Source of the DNA: Apilactobacillus zhangqiuensis
GTDB taxonomy: Bacteria > Bacillota > Bacilli > Lactobacillales > Lactobacillaceae
Assembly (NCBI RefSeq): GCF_019656215.1
Contig: NZ_BPLK01000001.1
Coordinates: 124,001 to 188,000, forward strand
Direction of reading: 5' to 3'
DNA length: 64,000 nucleotides
Each line of letters starts with the position of its first letter. Within the stretch, counting starts at the first letter, position 1. A program made the position numbers and the translations under genes. Below, piece after piece: positions 38,166 to 46,622 of this stretch. Below the pieces are notes generated by a model. The model was not told the origin of the DNA and searched no databases. It saw nothing but the letters and a program-made list of their open reading frames with translations.

Positions 38166-39041
38166 TTATTTTGAAATGTCGGCGATTACCTTGTTGTTTG
38201 GTAACTTAATACCTGCAGCGGTAATGGCTTCAAGGTATAGTTGTAAGAATTTGAATTGAACATCAAATCTTGCTTCATCCGTAGTAGGGATGAATTCCTT
38301 AACGGCAATGGTTCCATCACCCATATCAACAGTACCTAAGATATCTGGATCACCGATGATTCCTTCAGTACTTGGAATGTTCTTAGCATTAATGTCTTTC
38401 ATAATGTTAATTACTTCGGTGATAGGGGTATCTGGGTTAACTCTGATGTCGATATCTGCCTTCATGCGTTCCTTAGACATGTTACAGATGTTAGTAATAT
38501 ATCTGTTGGGGATGAAGTTTAAAGCATCGTTGTTACTTCTAATCTTAGTAGTTCTAAGACCTAGTTCAGAAACGGTACCGGTGACGTCTCCGATAGTAAC
38601 GTAGTCACCAATGCTAATTTGTTTTTCGAACAAGATGAAGAAACCATTGATGATATCACTGGCAAGTCCTTGAGCACCTAAACCAATGGCAACTGAGAAT
38701 AGACCAGCACCAGCAAGTAGTGTTCCAATTGGTACACCGATAAAAGTTAGCACAGAGTAAATCCAGAAGAATACTAGGATATACATGTATGAGTTAACTG
38801 ATAATGAGTGTAAAGTCTTCAATCTGTTTTCAGGAATACCACGTTCTCTCTTCGCGTAGTTCTTAAATAGATGATTGATAACGCGTTTACCAATCGCCTT
38901 TAAGATTAAGAAAAAGATTGAAATCAATACAATATCGATTACAATATTTGTTAAATTATGTAGGATTTCGTCCCAATTAAAGCTTTGAAAATATCTGGCT
39001 ATGAAACTAGGGTTGGTTGCAACCTTTAGCATATAGTTCAC
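38166..39041 (-). CDS. MscS-family mechanosensitive channel (copy 2)
   Basis: 291 residues, very like copy 1 (GAGLFSVAIGLGAQGLASDI, FEKQISIGDYVTIGDVTGTV, PNRYITNICNMSKERMKADI). The pair arose by tandem duplication; the 65-bp gap contains an inverted repeat (AACGCCC / GGGCGTT, 38140-38161) that may attenuate or terminate transcription between the copies. Paralogues may differ in gating threshold. Confidence 0.92.
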   Translation of the reverse strand: MNYMLKVATNPSFIARYFQSFNWDEILHNLTNIVIDIVLISIFFLILKAIGKRVINHLFKNYAKRERGIPENRLKTLHSLSVNSYMYILVFFWIYSVLTFIGVPIGTLLAGAGLFSVAIGLGAQGLASDIINGFFILFEKQISIGDYVTIGDVTGTVSELGLRTTKIRSNNDALNFIPNRYITNICNMSKERMKADIDIRVNPDTPITEVINIMKDINAKNIPSTEGIIGDPDILGTVDMGDGTIAVKEFIPTTDEARFDVQFKFLQLYLEAITAAGIKLPNNKVIADISK

Positions 39042-39136
39042 TCCTTAAACAATTATCATATATAATATCGTAACATCAGATTTAATCAGATAACAGCTAA
39101 ACAGTTCAACTTAAGAAAATGTTAATCTATTACTTC

Positions 39137-39346
39137 TTACATCGGTGTTAGAATGAAATTAATGAACGATTTATCCATGTCATATATGGCAATAGTAACG
39201 ATTAGTGCTAGTATTAAGAACGCTAGATTTAATTTGATTGTTCTGTGCAAATAGACATTATGACCGATAACAAATACGAGTGTAATAACAGCCATAATGG
39301 ATACTAAGAAGACGATTAGACCACTTATTAGACCGAATTTGTACAT
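39137..39346 (-). CDS. Small two-helix membrane protein, unknown function
   Basis: 69 residues with two hydrophobic helices (LISGLIVFLVSIMAVITLVF and LNLAFLILALIVTIAIYDMD). The ribosome site is weak (AGAGATG). It lies upstream of the mscS pair in the same direction. Not recognised. Confidence 0.55.
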   Translation of the reverse strand: MYKFGLISGLIVFLVSIMAVITLVFVIGHNVYLHRTIKLNLAFLILALIVTIAIYDMDKSFINFILTPM

Positions 39347-39436
39347 ATTTTATGCATCTCTTTTCTATTTAATAGGTTAATCATAACACTAACCATACAT
39401 ATATAAGTGAACTATAACTTAATGGAGGAATTAACA

Positions 39437-39991
39437 GTGAAATATGAACACAAGCGCCAATTAACCAGGGATAAAATCGAAGGCGCGCTAATTAAAGTGG
39501 CCAAAGATAAGGGCGTATCTGATGTAACGGTCAGCGATATTATTAAGGCTGCCAACATCAACAGAAGTACCTTTTATCGTCACTATATTGATAAACCAGA
39601 TTTGATTGATAGTATTGAAGATCGCGTCATCACAGATATTAAAGAGGCTAACGTTGAACTAAAGGGTAGTGAACTAGAACATATCAATACCGCTGCCGGC
39701 AAGTTTGTTTATAAATTTTTGACGGTAATTGAAGAAAATCAGCCAATTTTAGAATTGTTACTAAGCGAAAAAGGCGATATTCGTTTTACTTTGAAACTAA
39801 TTGCCTTTTTTAATCAAATGGTGGCTTCAACCACCGAGGTCTTTACTGATAAGATGGATGAAAAGAAACGCAAACTTTTTTCCGCATATAATTCATCTAC
39901 TGCAATGGGTGTAGTTACCTTTTGGGTTCATCATTTTGATGAATATGACAAGGACTATGTTTACGATTTTTTAGTGCATCGAGAATACTAA
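39437..39991 (+). CDS. TetR-family transcriptional regulator
   Basis: 184 residues: N-terminal helix-turn-helix (LIKVAKDKGVSDVTVSDIIK then AANINRSTFYRHYIDKPDLI) and a helical ligand domain of the TetR_C type. GTG 39437 is 8 nt after GGAGG, whereas the upstream GTG (39407) has no site. It is convergent with the MacB-like transporter gene, whose regulation it may share, though targets are not shown. Confidence 0.85.
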   Translation: MKYEHKRQLTRDKIEGALIKVAKDKGVSDVTVSDIIKAANINRSTFYRHYIDKPDLIDSIEDRVITDIKEANVELKGSELEHINTAAGKFVYKFLTVIEENQPILELLLSEKGDIRFTLKLIAFFNQMVASTTEVFTDKMDEKKRKLFSAYNSSTAMGVVTFWVHHFDEYDKDYVYDFLVHREY

Positions 39992-40024
39992 AAAACACGC
40001 TATAAAATTCATAGCGTGTTTTTT
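39990..40024. terminator. Bidirectional terminator
   Basis: Stem AAAAAACACGCTAT / ATAGCGTGTTTTTT between convergent genes. Confidence 0.85.
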
Positions 40025-40047
40025 GTTAGAGGGGAATATACTACTAA

Positions 40048-41961
40048 CTATTCTGCACTTAAACTTTCGATTGGATCTAGTTTAGCACCCTTGTTTGAAG
40101 GAAGAATTGAAGCTAGTAAGTTGATGATAATGGCAACTACGATACCGAAGATGGCGTTACCAAGTGAGATTTGGATGATTGAGTAATCAATCATACCGTG
40201 AACAGCTGAGTTAATACCTAATTGAATTAAGTATGAAAGAACAACAGCTGACACTGACGAGAAGATACCTAGAAATAGTGCTTGGCTCACGAATAACATT
40301 CTGATGTTACCCTTAGTAGCACCTAAGGCACGTAAAATACCAATTTCCTTGGTTCTTTCTGCAACACTAATGTATAGAACAACGATAATCATGATTGCTG
40401 ATACCAATAGTGAAATACCAGCAATGGCAGCTAATACGTAAACAGCAAGGTTAATGTAAGTGTTTAGAGTTGATACAATCGCACCTGCACCTTGGATGCT
40501 GTATGCTTTCTTACCATTAACTTCAATCGCTTTGATTCTGTTTTGAACAGGGTCTACGTTGCTTACGCCACCCTTGATGTTAACGTTTAAGAAGTTTGGT
40601 TCAATCTTGATGCCGTTGTCGGCTAGGGCTTCTTTAACAGTAGCATAGTTAATGATAGTAAGTGGGCTTTGTGAGTCGATAATTCCAGAAATCTTAAGTT
40701 TCTTGGTTACTGGGTATGGAGTTCCGTTCTTCATGGCAGTGAATGAAACTTGAATTTCTTTTCCTACCATTGAATTAGGGTCCTTCTTGTTTAATGCTTT
40801 AGCAGCGGTAGTGTTAATAAGGATTTCGCCATCCTTAGGTGTTGTACCGTGTTTGATGTTGTCTTCATTAATAGTAGCTAAACTAGTAGTCATGTATGAA
40901 GATTGAGCTGTCTTTTTGCCATCCTTCATTTGAATACCAGTTGAAGCATAAGCTTTTTCGACGGATTTAACACCCTTAACGTTTTCTAAACGGCTAACGT
41001 CAGCATCTTTAAATGATGAGTGATCATTAGTGTTTTTATGGGAAACTTGAACACTGTTTGGATTTACTTGAGAGTAAATTTCGTGGTTAATGTATCCTCT
41101 AATTCCATTTCCAAGTCCTAACATGAATACGACTGAGAAGATACCAATCAATCCACCAAAGATGATCAATAGGTTACGTTTTGAGTTGTACTTAATGTTA
41201 TCCCAAGTCATCTTAACGATTGATTTTAATGATAGAGATTTTGATTCTAGTGCTGGTTCGTCACTTTCGGAGTACTTGTCACGAAGAGTTCTGTCTTCGT
41301 CAATACGTCCGTCAGTCATGTGAACGATACGAGTACCGTAGTCAGCAACTTTTTGAGAGTGGGTAACAGTTAGGACTAGTTTTCCTTCCTTAGCAATGTT
41401 ATCCAAAATTTGTAGGATTTCAGTGGTGTTTTCTGGATCCAATGCACCGGTTGGTTCATCGGCAATTAGCATTTCTGGATCACCGGCTAAAGCGCGGGCG
41501 ATAGAAACACGTTGCTTTTGACCACCAGATAATTGGTTAGGGTACTTGTGGATGTGATCGCTTAGACCAACTTTAGCAAGTAATCCCTTAGCACGAGCAA
41601 CTTGTTCCTTCTTTGAAAGGGTAGTCATTTCAAGTGGAACTAATACGTTATCTAAAATAGTTAAGTGACTAATTAGATTGAAACTTTGGAAGATAAAACC
41701 AATGGTCTTACGACGGTATTCATCTAATTGTTTGTCAGTATCATGTTTTAATGAGCTACCGTTTAATAAAACGTCACCTTCGTATTTACTGTCCAATCCA
41801 CCAATGATGTTCATTAATGTAGATTTACCACCACCTGATTCACCAAGGATTGATACCATTTCACCTTTTTCGAATGATAAATCAATTCCTTTTAAGACTT
41901 TGAATTCGTCTTTGCCAAGGTAGTATGATTTTTGAATGTTTTTTAATTCTAAGAATGACAT
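40048..41961 (-). CDS. MacB-like ABC transporter, fused ATPase and FtsX-type permease
   Basis: 637 residues. The ATPase (1-230) has Walker A GESGGGKST, signature LSGGQKQR and Walker B LIADEPTGALDPE. The permease (about 255-637) has one helix, a large extracellular domain (about 290-500) and three C-terminal helices ending in FtsX motifs (TKEIGILRALGATKGNIRML). MacB-type pumps in Firmicutes expel antimicrobial peptides or act in envelope stress. No MacA adaptor or two-component system adjoins it. AAGGAGTG precedes the ATG. Confidence 0.9.
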   Translation of the reverse strand: MSFLELKNIQKSYYLGKDEFKVLKGIDLSFEKGEMVSILGESGGGKSTLMNIIGGLDSKYEGDVLLNGSSLKHDTDKQLDEYRRKTIGFIFQSFNLISHLTILDNVLVPLEMTTLSKKEQVARAKGLLAKVGLSDHIHKYPNQLSGGQKQRVSIARALAGDPEMLIADEPTGALDPENTTEILQILDNIAKEGKLVLTVTHSQKVADYGTRIVHMTDGRIDEDRTLRDKYSESDEPALESKSLSLKSIVKMTWDNIKYNSKRNLLIIFGGLIGIFSVVFMLGLGNGIRGYINHEIYSQVNPNSVQVSHKNTNDHSSFKDADVSRLENVKGVKSVEKAYASTGIQMKDGKKTAQSSYMTTSLATINEDNIKHGTTPKDGEILINTTAAKALNKKDPNSMVGKEIQVSFTAMKNGTPYPVTKKLKISGIIDSQSPLTIINYATVKEALADNGIKIEPNFLNVNIKGGVSNVDPVQNRIKAIEVNGKKAYSIQGAGAIVSTLNTYINLAVYVLAAIAGISLLVSAIMIIVVLYISVAERTKEIGILRALGATKGNIRMLFVSQALFLGIFSSVSAVVLSYLIQLGINSAVHGMIDYSIIQISLGNAIFGIVVAIIINLLASILPSNKGAKLDPIESLSAE

Positions 41962-42178
41962 TATCTCACTCCTTATTGTTTTTAATTTGTAATGACTATT
42001 ATAGGCGGGAATTTATCAAAAACAATCATCAAAATGAAAGAAAGTGTCGCATTTTGAGAGAAAAATTGCAGAAAAATGATAAATTGTCATATTTTGTAAT
42101 ATTACTATATCATTCTTGCAACATTTGGCGTCTATAATGCAAGTCAATGATTCATTAGAGAAATAGGAGTGAGTTATA

Positions 42179-43165
42179 TTGATTAAGTTTAAATTCAAAT
42201 CAATATTGATGACAATGGTCGCTTCTCTTGCTTTAACAACGGGGGTTGGAGCAATTGGAAGCTTTAATACACATGCAAACGCAAGTAGTAAAACAGTATA
42301 TGACTTGTCTGAATGGCAAGGACGTCTAACAAACAAGAAAGCAAAGAACCTAAGTAAAGAAGTGCCTTTCGCAATTCTTAGAGTTCAATATGGATCAAGT
42401 TACAGTGATAGAACTTTTAAACACAACAAGGCACTATTAGAAAAGTACAAAGTACCATACGGGGTGTACTCATTTAGTAGATATAATTCATCAGCTGCTG
42501 CTGCCAGAGAAGCTCGTGACCTATACAACAGAGCGCCAAACGCAAAGTTTTATGTAAACGACTTTGAATCAGCTTCAATCAGTCGTCGTCACTCAAACGC
42601 TGCAACAGCTAAGTGGGTTAATACTTTACGTCCACTAGTTGGTTCTAGAAAGATTCTATTCTATTCATACCTAAGCTTCATGCAAACTTATGCTTCCAAA
42701 GCATTAAGTAAGTACGATGGTTACTGGGTTGCTTCATACACCAAGAATGAACCAACAATTGCCCACGTATTGTGGCAATACACTGATCGTCACTACTCAT
42801 CATCATTACACAAAAATGTTGATGCAAGTAAGTTACGCAAGCAAAAGTCTTGGTTCTTAGGTACTGTTGCCAAGACTGTATCCAACACCAATGCCAACAA
42901 GGGTCAAAATGTTGAAAACAAGCAAGGTAACACTGAAGTGAAACCAGCTGCTGCCGTAAAAGCTAAGACAGCCAAGGTGGTTAAACTAGCTGCTAAGAAG
43001 GCAAAAGCTAAGAAACACGTTAAAAAAGCAAAGAAGCATCATACTAAAAAGGTGACTCATCATAAGAAGAAACATGTAAAAAAGTCAGTTAAGAAACATC
43101 ACAAGAAAAAGCATCTTAAGAAGGTTCACCACAAGAAGAAACATCATAAGAAACACAGAGCATAA
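42179..43165 (+). CDS. GH25 lysozyme with Lys/His-rich C-terminal tail
   Basis: 328 residues. A signal peptide (about 1-36, ending NTHANASSK) is followed by a GH25 muramidase domain (about 40-225) with VYDLSEWQG and the catalytic acidic pair in FYVNDFES. It cuts beta-1,4 bonds of peptidoglycan outside the cell. The last 68 residues are almost all Lys, His and Ala, becoming pure Lys/His clusters (KKHHKKKH and similar). No LysM, SH3 or LPXTG anchor is present, so this basic tail probably binds the anionic wall or DNA, or metals through His. TTG 42179 follows AGGAGTG. An autolysin or a lytic enzyme against competitors are both possible. Confidence 0.88.
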   Translation: MIKFKFKSILMTMVASLALTTGVGAIGSFNTHANASSKTVYDLSEWQGRLTNKKAKNLSKEVPFAILRVQYGSSYSDRTFKHNKALLEKYKVPYGVYSFSRYNSSAAAAREARDLYNRAPNAKFYVNDFESASISRRHSNAATAKWVNTLRPLVGSRKILFYSYLSFMQTYASKALSKYDGYWVASYTKNEPTIAHVLWQYTDRHYSSSLHKNVDASKLRKQKSWFLGTVAKTVSNTNANKGQNVENKQGNTEVKPAAAVKAKTAKVVKLAAKKAKAKKHVKKAKKHHTKKVTHHKKKHVKKSVKKHHKKKHLKKVHHKKKHHKKHRA

Positions 43166-43167
43166 AT

Positions 43168-43202
43168 AAAAGGCGATAGTCATTAGACTATCGCCTTTTT
43201 TG
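43168..43202 (+). terminator. Terminator of GH25 lysozyme gene
   Basis: Stem AAAGGCGATAGTC / GACTATCGCCTTT with ATTA loop. Confidence 0.85.
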
Positions 43203-43213
43203 ATCTGAAAACA

Positions 43214-43243
43214 AATAAAAAAACCTAGTCAAAAGGCTAAGTC
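43214..43243 (-). terminator. Probable terminator of the tRNA-Asn cluster
   Basis: On the minus strand a 6-bp stem ACTTAG / CTAGGT (one G-T pair) with 8-nt loop is followed by a run of Ts. Confidence 0.45.
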
Positions 43244-43346
43244 TTCTTATTATGTGGAATTATAGATAATTATGAATAAAAATATGGAAAAGCAATTTGC
43301 TTTATTAGTTAACATTGGGATAAAGCTAACTTGGGATTTCTCCCAA

Positions 43347-43418
43347 CTGCTCCGGCTGGACTCGAACCAGCAACCATCGCATTAACAGTGCGCTATTCTA
43401 CCATTGAACCACGGAGCA
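43347..43418 (-). tRNA. tRNA-Asn (GTT), copy 3 of the cluster
   Basis: 72 nt on the minus strand. The acceptor stem TGCTCCG / CGGAGCA pairs fully with T1-A72 and G73 discriminator, as expected for Asn. The anticodon loop CTGTTAA gives GTT and the T arm holds GGTTCGAGTCC. CCA is not encoded. It differs from the other two copies in acceptor and T-stem bases, with compensating pairs. Confidence 0.92.
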
Positions 43419-43465
43419 AAACTGAGGTGAAAAATTATCTTTTTAATGAGTAGAGTTCCACTCAA

Positions 43466-43537
43466 CTGCTCTAACTGGACTCGAACCAGTAACCTTCGCA
43501 TTAACAGTGCGCCATTCTACCATTGAACCATAGAGCA
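43466..43537 (-). tRNA. tRNA-Asn (GTT), copy 2 of the cluster
   Basis: 72 nt, acceptor TGCTCTA / TAGAGCA, anticodon loop CTGTTAA (GTT), G73, no encoded CCA. Nearly identical to copy 1, and probably co-transcribed. Confidence 0.92.
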
Positions 43538-43595
43538 AAAATGTTTAGTTATGTAAAAGATCTAACTCTTTTTGATGAGTAGGGTTGCTACTCGA

Positions 43596-43667
43596 CTGCT
43601 CTAACTGGACTCGAACCAGTAACCTTCGCATTAACAGTGCGCCGTTCTACCATTGAACCATAGAGCA
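43596..43667 (-). tRNA. tRNA-Asn (GTT), copy 1 of the cluster
   Basis: 72 nt, acceptor TGCTCTA / TAGAGCA, anticodon GTT, G73, no encoded CCA. First of three tandem copies; spacers of about 50-60 nt separate them and share the stretch GATGAGTAG/AATGAGTAG, which points to duplication of a unit. Confidence 0.92.
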
Positions 43668-43932
43668 AGAATGAAATATGTGCTTGGAATTCAATCCAAC
43701 TACTCAAAGGAGCATAAATATGTCTGCATGTGATATTTAAATGAGAGAAAAATGTGAAATGTTTTTCTATTAAATATATCAAATGACAATGATAATTTTT
43801 AACCCAAACATCTTACAAACTCAATAAAGACGGTAATCTATTGTTTTGCTTATGTAGTTATCATATCTCTGTCGTTGTTTATAATAATACACCATTATTA
43901 AAAGAATGCAACTGTTTTTCATTAAAAATTAA
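43668..43932. other. Leader/promoter region of tRNA-Asn cluster
   Basis: No gene is supported here. The minus-strand promoter of the tRNA cluster should lie in it; TTGCAT-like bases at 43911-43906 followed by AT-rich bases are a weak candidate. Confidence 0.35.
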
Positions 43933-43993
43933 TAAAAAGAGAAAGACACCAATGAAATGCTGATTTAACAACATTTCATTGGTGTCTTTTTTA
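43933..43993 (-). terminator. Strong terminator of the SGNH hydrolase gene
   Basis: Long stem AAGACACCAATGAAATG / CATTTCATTGGTGTCTT with 12-nt loop. Confidence 0.85.
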
Positions 43994-43994
43994 A

Positions 43995-44741
43995 TTATTC
44001 TAGCATTTGATCTAATTCTTTAACGAAAATTGGGGTCCAACCATAACGGTATCCGGCACAAGTTGGATGGGTATCATCAAGCATGAAACAAGGGTTTTCT
44101 TCATTTATCTTCTTTAGTCCTTTGTTGTTCCAAATGTCGATGATAGCGAAGTGCCATTTTCTTTGTAATTCGAATAACTTTTCACGTAGGAATTCGTATT
44201 CAGGTTCAGGCTTTCTTAGACAGGTATAAAAGACCAATGGGCAATCCCAAGTGTCTTGGACGGTAGCAGCTATGTATTCAATCGCACCGATAGTGGTTTG
44301 GGTATCGAAATCTTCGGCATCGTATGACTTACTGATTCTACCCATTTCAACACCGTTTCTTTGATCGTTAGTAGATAATTGGCAGGCGAATAAATCATAA
44401 TGAGAATCGAAGTTTAAATTCTTCTTCATTCTACTAATGTATGACTTTTCATTAATATCTGCCAATGTGGTTCCGCTGACTGCTTCTTTAATTGCGTGGA
44501 CACCATGTTCAACTCTCAAGAAGTCGACGAATGAAATACCCTTAGCAGCGAGACCAGCTGTCACAGATGAACCAAGGAAAACGATTTTCTTTCCATTTAG
44601 GTGATCATCTACAAAGAAATCTCTAGAAGGTTGATAGATTTCGCTGTTAGCTCTTCTAATATCAATGCTTTTCTTTGATAACTTTACAAGTGCAGCGCCA
44701 GCTGCAGTGAATAATGCAGTTTTAATCAACCCGTATTTCAT
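43995..44741 (-). CDS. SGNH/GDSL-family hydrolase
   Basis: 248 residues. An N-terminal hydrophobic segment (LIKTALFTAAGAALVKL) suggests membrane tethering. SGNH blocks are visible: the nucleophile Ser in VFLGSSVTAGL, Gly in SGTTLAD, Asn in QLSTNDQRNG and the Asp-His pair in LDDTHPTCAGY. This is an esterase or lipase fold; substrate unknown, with cell-envelope acyl groups or sugar esters as the usual possibilities. Monocistronic, divergent from NADH oxidase. Confidence 0.85.
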   Translation of the reverse strand: MKYGLIKTALFTAAGAALVKLSKKSIDIRRANSEIYQPSRDFFVDDHLNGKKIVFLGSSVTAGLAAKGISFVDFLRVEHGVHAIKEAVSGTTLADINEKSYISRMKKNLNFDSHYDLFACQLSTNDQRNGVEMGRISKSYDAEDFDTQTTIGAIEYIAATVQDTWDCPLVFYTCLRKPEPEYEFLREKLFELQRKWHFAIIDIWNNKGLKKINEENPCFMLDDTHPTCAGYRYGWTPIFVKELDQMLE

Positions 44742-44881
44742 TGTAATTAACCCCTCATAGTATTTTTATTATTGTCTTTAATTTTACTAGCATTTGGCGA
44801 TCACTACAATTAATAGAAAGAAACTTAATCAATATTTAAACATTTGTACAGGTAGTTTGTGATGAAAATAGCATTCATTTA

Positions 44882-44902
44882 ACGAAATGATCATCATTTC
44901 GT
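44882..44902. promoter_or_regulatory. Perfect 21-nt palindrome between divergent genes
   Basis: ACGAAATGAT-C-ATCATTTCGT has perfect 10-bp arms around one base. It has no T-run, so it is more like a protein operator than a terminator. It lies 141 bp upstream of the SGNH hydrolase start and 238 bp upstream of the NADH oxidase start. Confidence 0.55.
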
Positions 44903-45032
44903 CCGATAATATTAGAGAAAATATTAAAGAAAAGCCGTAATTTAGCGATTCTAGCCATAAAAATACCTAGTTTTTAATGTTTATCAAAAACATTTCATCT
45001 TTTTTTCACTTTTTATTAAATATTGCTTGCTA

Positions 45033-45088
45033 TATAATCGCGCAAAAGGTAAAATAACTCTTGTAAATTAAATGTGATATTTCTCACA
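45033..45088 (+). promoter_or_regulatory. NADH oxidase promoter -10 and a TGTGA-N6-TCACA operator
   Basis: A TATAAT at 45033-45038 is followed 34 bp later by TGTGATATTTCTCACA (45073-45088). This dyad fits the Rex redox-repressor operator (TTGTGAA-N4-TTCACAA) at most positions, and its placement downstream of the start site suits a repressor. It also fits the CRP/FNR-family consensus TGTGA-N6-TCACA, so the regulator is not settled. Confidence 0.55.
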
Positions 45089-45139
45089 AAGTAAAGTTAT
45101 ATAAATATTAATTAAAAATTATTAGGAGGCCACGCACTA

Positions 45140-46501
45140 ATGAAAGTGATAGTTGTTGGTTCTTCACACGGTGGATATGAAGCCGTTCGTGGAATGCTTT
45201 TGGAAAACCCTGACGCAGAAATTCAATGGTATGAAAGAGGAGATTTCATTTCCTTCCTATCATGTGGTATGGAATTATACCTAGAAGGTACTGTAAAGGA
45301 TGTAAACACAGTTGCTTATGAAACTGTAGATAACGCTGAAAAAGACGGAGTACATGTATTTGTACAACAAGAAATCGCAAGTATTGATGAAAAGAACAAG
45401 TCAGTTCATGTTAAGAACTTAGCAGACGGTTCAGAACGTGATGAAAGTTACGATAAGCTAATCTTAGCTATTGGTGCTACACCACGTCGCCTAGATGTTC
45501 CTGGTAAGGACCTAGAAAACTTATACGCAATGCGTGGCCGTAACTGGGCAATCAAGTTAAAACAAAAGATGGTAGATCCTGATCTAAAGCATGTTTTTGT
45601 TATCGGTTCAGGTTACATTGGAATCGAAGCCGCTGAAGCATTTGCTAAGGCAGGAAAGGAAGTTACTATTGTAGACCACAACCCTCGTCTATTAGGTAAT
45701 TACCTAGATTCAGAATTCACTGACAAATTAACTCAAGAATTCAAAGAAAACGGCGTTAACTTTGTAGGTAGCGTCAACGTTGCTGAATTCATTGGTAAAG
45801 ATGGTAAGGTTTCAGGCGTTAAGACTGACCAAGGTACTTTCGATGCTGAATTAGTTGTTGAAACTGCCGGTGTTATTCCAAATACTTCATTAGTAGATGG
45901 CTTATTAGACCTAGACGAACGTGGCCGTATCAAGATTGACGAACACCAAGAAACTAGCGTTAAAGATATCTACGCAGTAGGTGACGCAACCAAGGTTCCA
46001 TACGCACCAACTGGTGAATTATCATCAATCGCTCTAGCATCCAACGCACGTCGTCAAGGACGTACCGCTGCTGCTAACGCTGCCGGAAGAGAACTAAAGA
46101 TGACTGCCGTTTCAGGTTCATCAGCTCTTTCAGTATTCAACTACCACTTTGCTTCAACTGGGGTTAAACAAGATACTCAAGAAAAATGTGGCGTTAAGGG
46201 TGCCGAATCAGTACTAATTGAAGACTGGGCAGTTCCTCCATTCGTATCAGAAGAAGCCGGAAATGCTAAGGTTTACTTCAAGATTACTTTTGATCCAACT
46301 GATGGTCGTATCTTAGGTGGCCAAATCATGTCTACTAGAGACGTGACTGCAAACATCAACACTATCTCATTTGCAATTCAACAACATGCAACTGTATATG
46401 ATTTAGCATACGCTGACTTCTTCTTCCAACCAGGTTTCGACCGTCCTTGGAACATCATGAACGAAGCTGCACAAGCTGCCGTAAGAAAAATCAACAAGTA
46501 A
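45140..46501 (+). CDS. NADH oxidase (water-forming, NADH peroxidase/CoA-disulfide reductase family)
   Basis: 453 residues of the flavin disulfide reductase fold. FAD-binding GSSHGGYEA at the N-terminus, redox Cys42 in SFLSCGME, NAD-binding VFVIGSGYIGIEAAEAF, and the FAD loop DIYAVGDATKVPY. It reduces oxygen to water with NADH and regenerates NAD+. In a cell whose acetaldehyde route lacks the alcohol step this can be the main NADH sink. A peroxidase or CoA-disulfide reductase role is the alternative in this family. TAGGAGG precedes the ATG; own terminator. Confidence 0.9.
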   Translation: MKVIVVGSSHGGYEAVRGMLLENPDAEIQWYERGDFISFLSCGMELYLEGTVKDVNTVAYETVDNAEKDGVHVFVQQEIASIDEKNKSVHVKNLADGSERDESYDKLILAIGATPRRLDVPGKDLENLYAMRGRNWAIKLKQKMVDPDLKHVFVIGSGYIGIEAAEAFAKAGKEVTIVDHNPRLLGNYLDSEFTDKLTQEFKENGVNFVGSVNVAEFIGKDGKVSGVKTDQGTFDAELVVETAGVIPNTSLVDGLLDLDERGRIKIDEHQETSVKDIYAVGDATKVPYAPTGELSSIALASNARRQGRTAAANAAGRELKMTAVSGSSALSVFNYHFASTGVKQDTQEKCGVKGAESVLIEDWAVPPFVSEEAGNAKVYFKITFDPTDGRILGGQIMSTRDVTANINTISFAIQQHATVYDLAYADFFFQPGFDRPWNIMNEAAQAAVRKINK

Positions 46502-46504
46502 GAA

Positions 46505-46537
46505 TAAAAAAGACACTGAATTTTTCAGTGTTTTTTA
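46505..46537 (+). terminator. Terminator of NADH oxidase gene
   Basis: Stem AAAGACACTGAA / TTCAGTGTTTTTT with short T loop. Confidence 0.75.
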
Positions 46538-46548
46538 ATACTAATCAG

Positions 46549-46607
46549 TTGACACAGTGTCACTATAAAAGTAATATATTCAAAAATGATAAAGTGTCAC
46601 CATAAAA
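46549..46607 (+). promoter_or_regulatory. Promoter and TetR-type operators of the efflux operon
   Basis: -35 TTGACA (46549-46554), 17-bp spacer, -10 TAATAT (46572-46577). A palindrome TGACACAGTGTCA (46550-46562) covers the -35. AGTGTCAC[T/C]ATAAAA occurs at 46556 and again at 46593, 37 bp apart. Autorepression by the following TetR-family protein is inferred. Confidence 0.6.
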
Positions 46608-46622
46608 AAGGAGTAGTTAAAA

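Noticed and set aside
42016-42336. Minus-strand 106-codon frame
   Set aside because: It runs antisense across the GH25 promoter and signal peptide, with no ribosome site.
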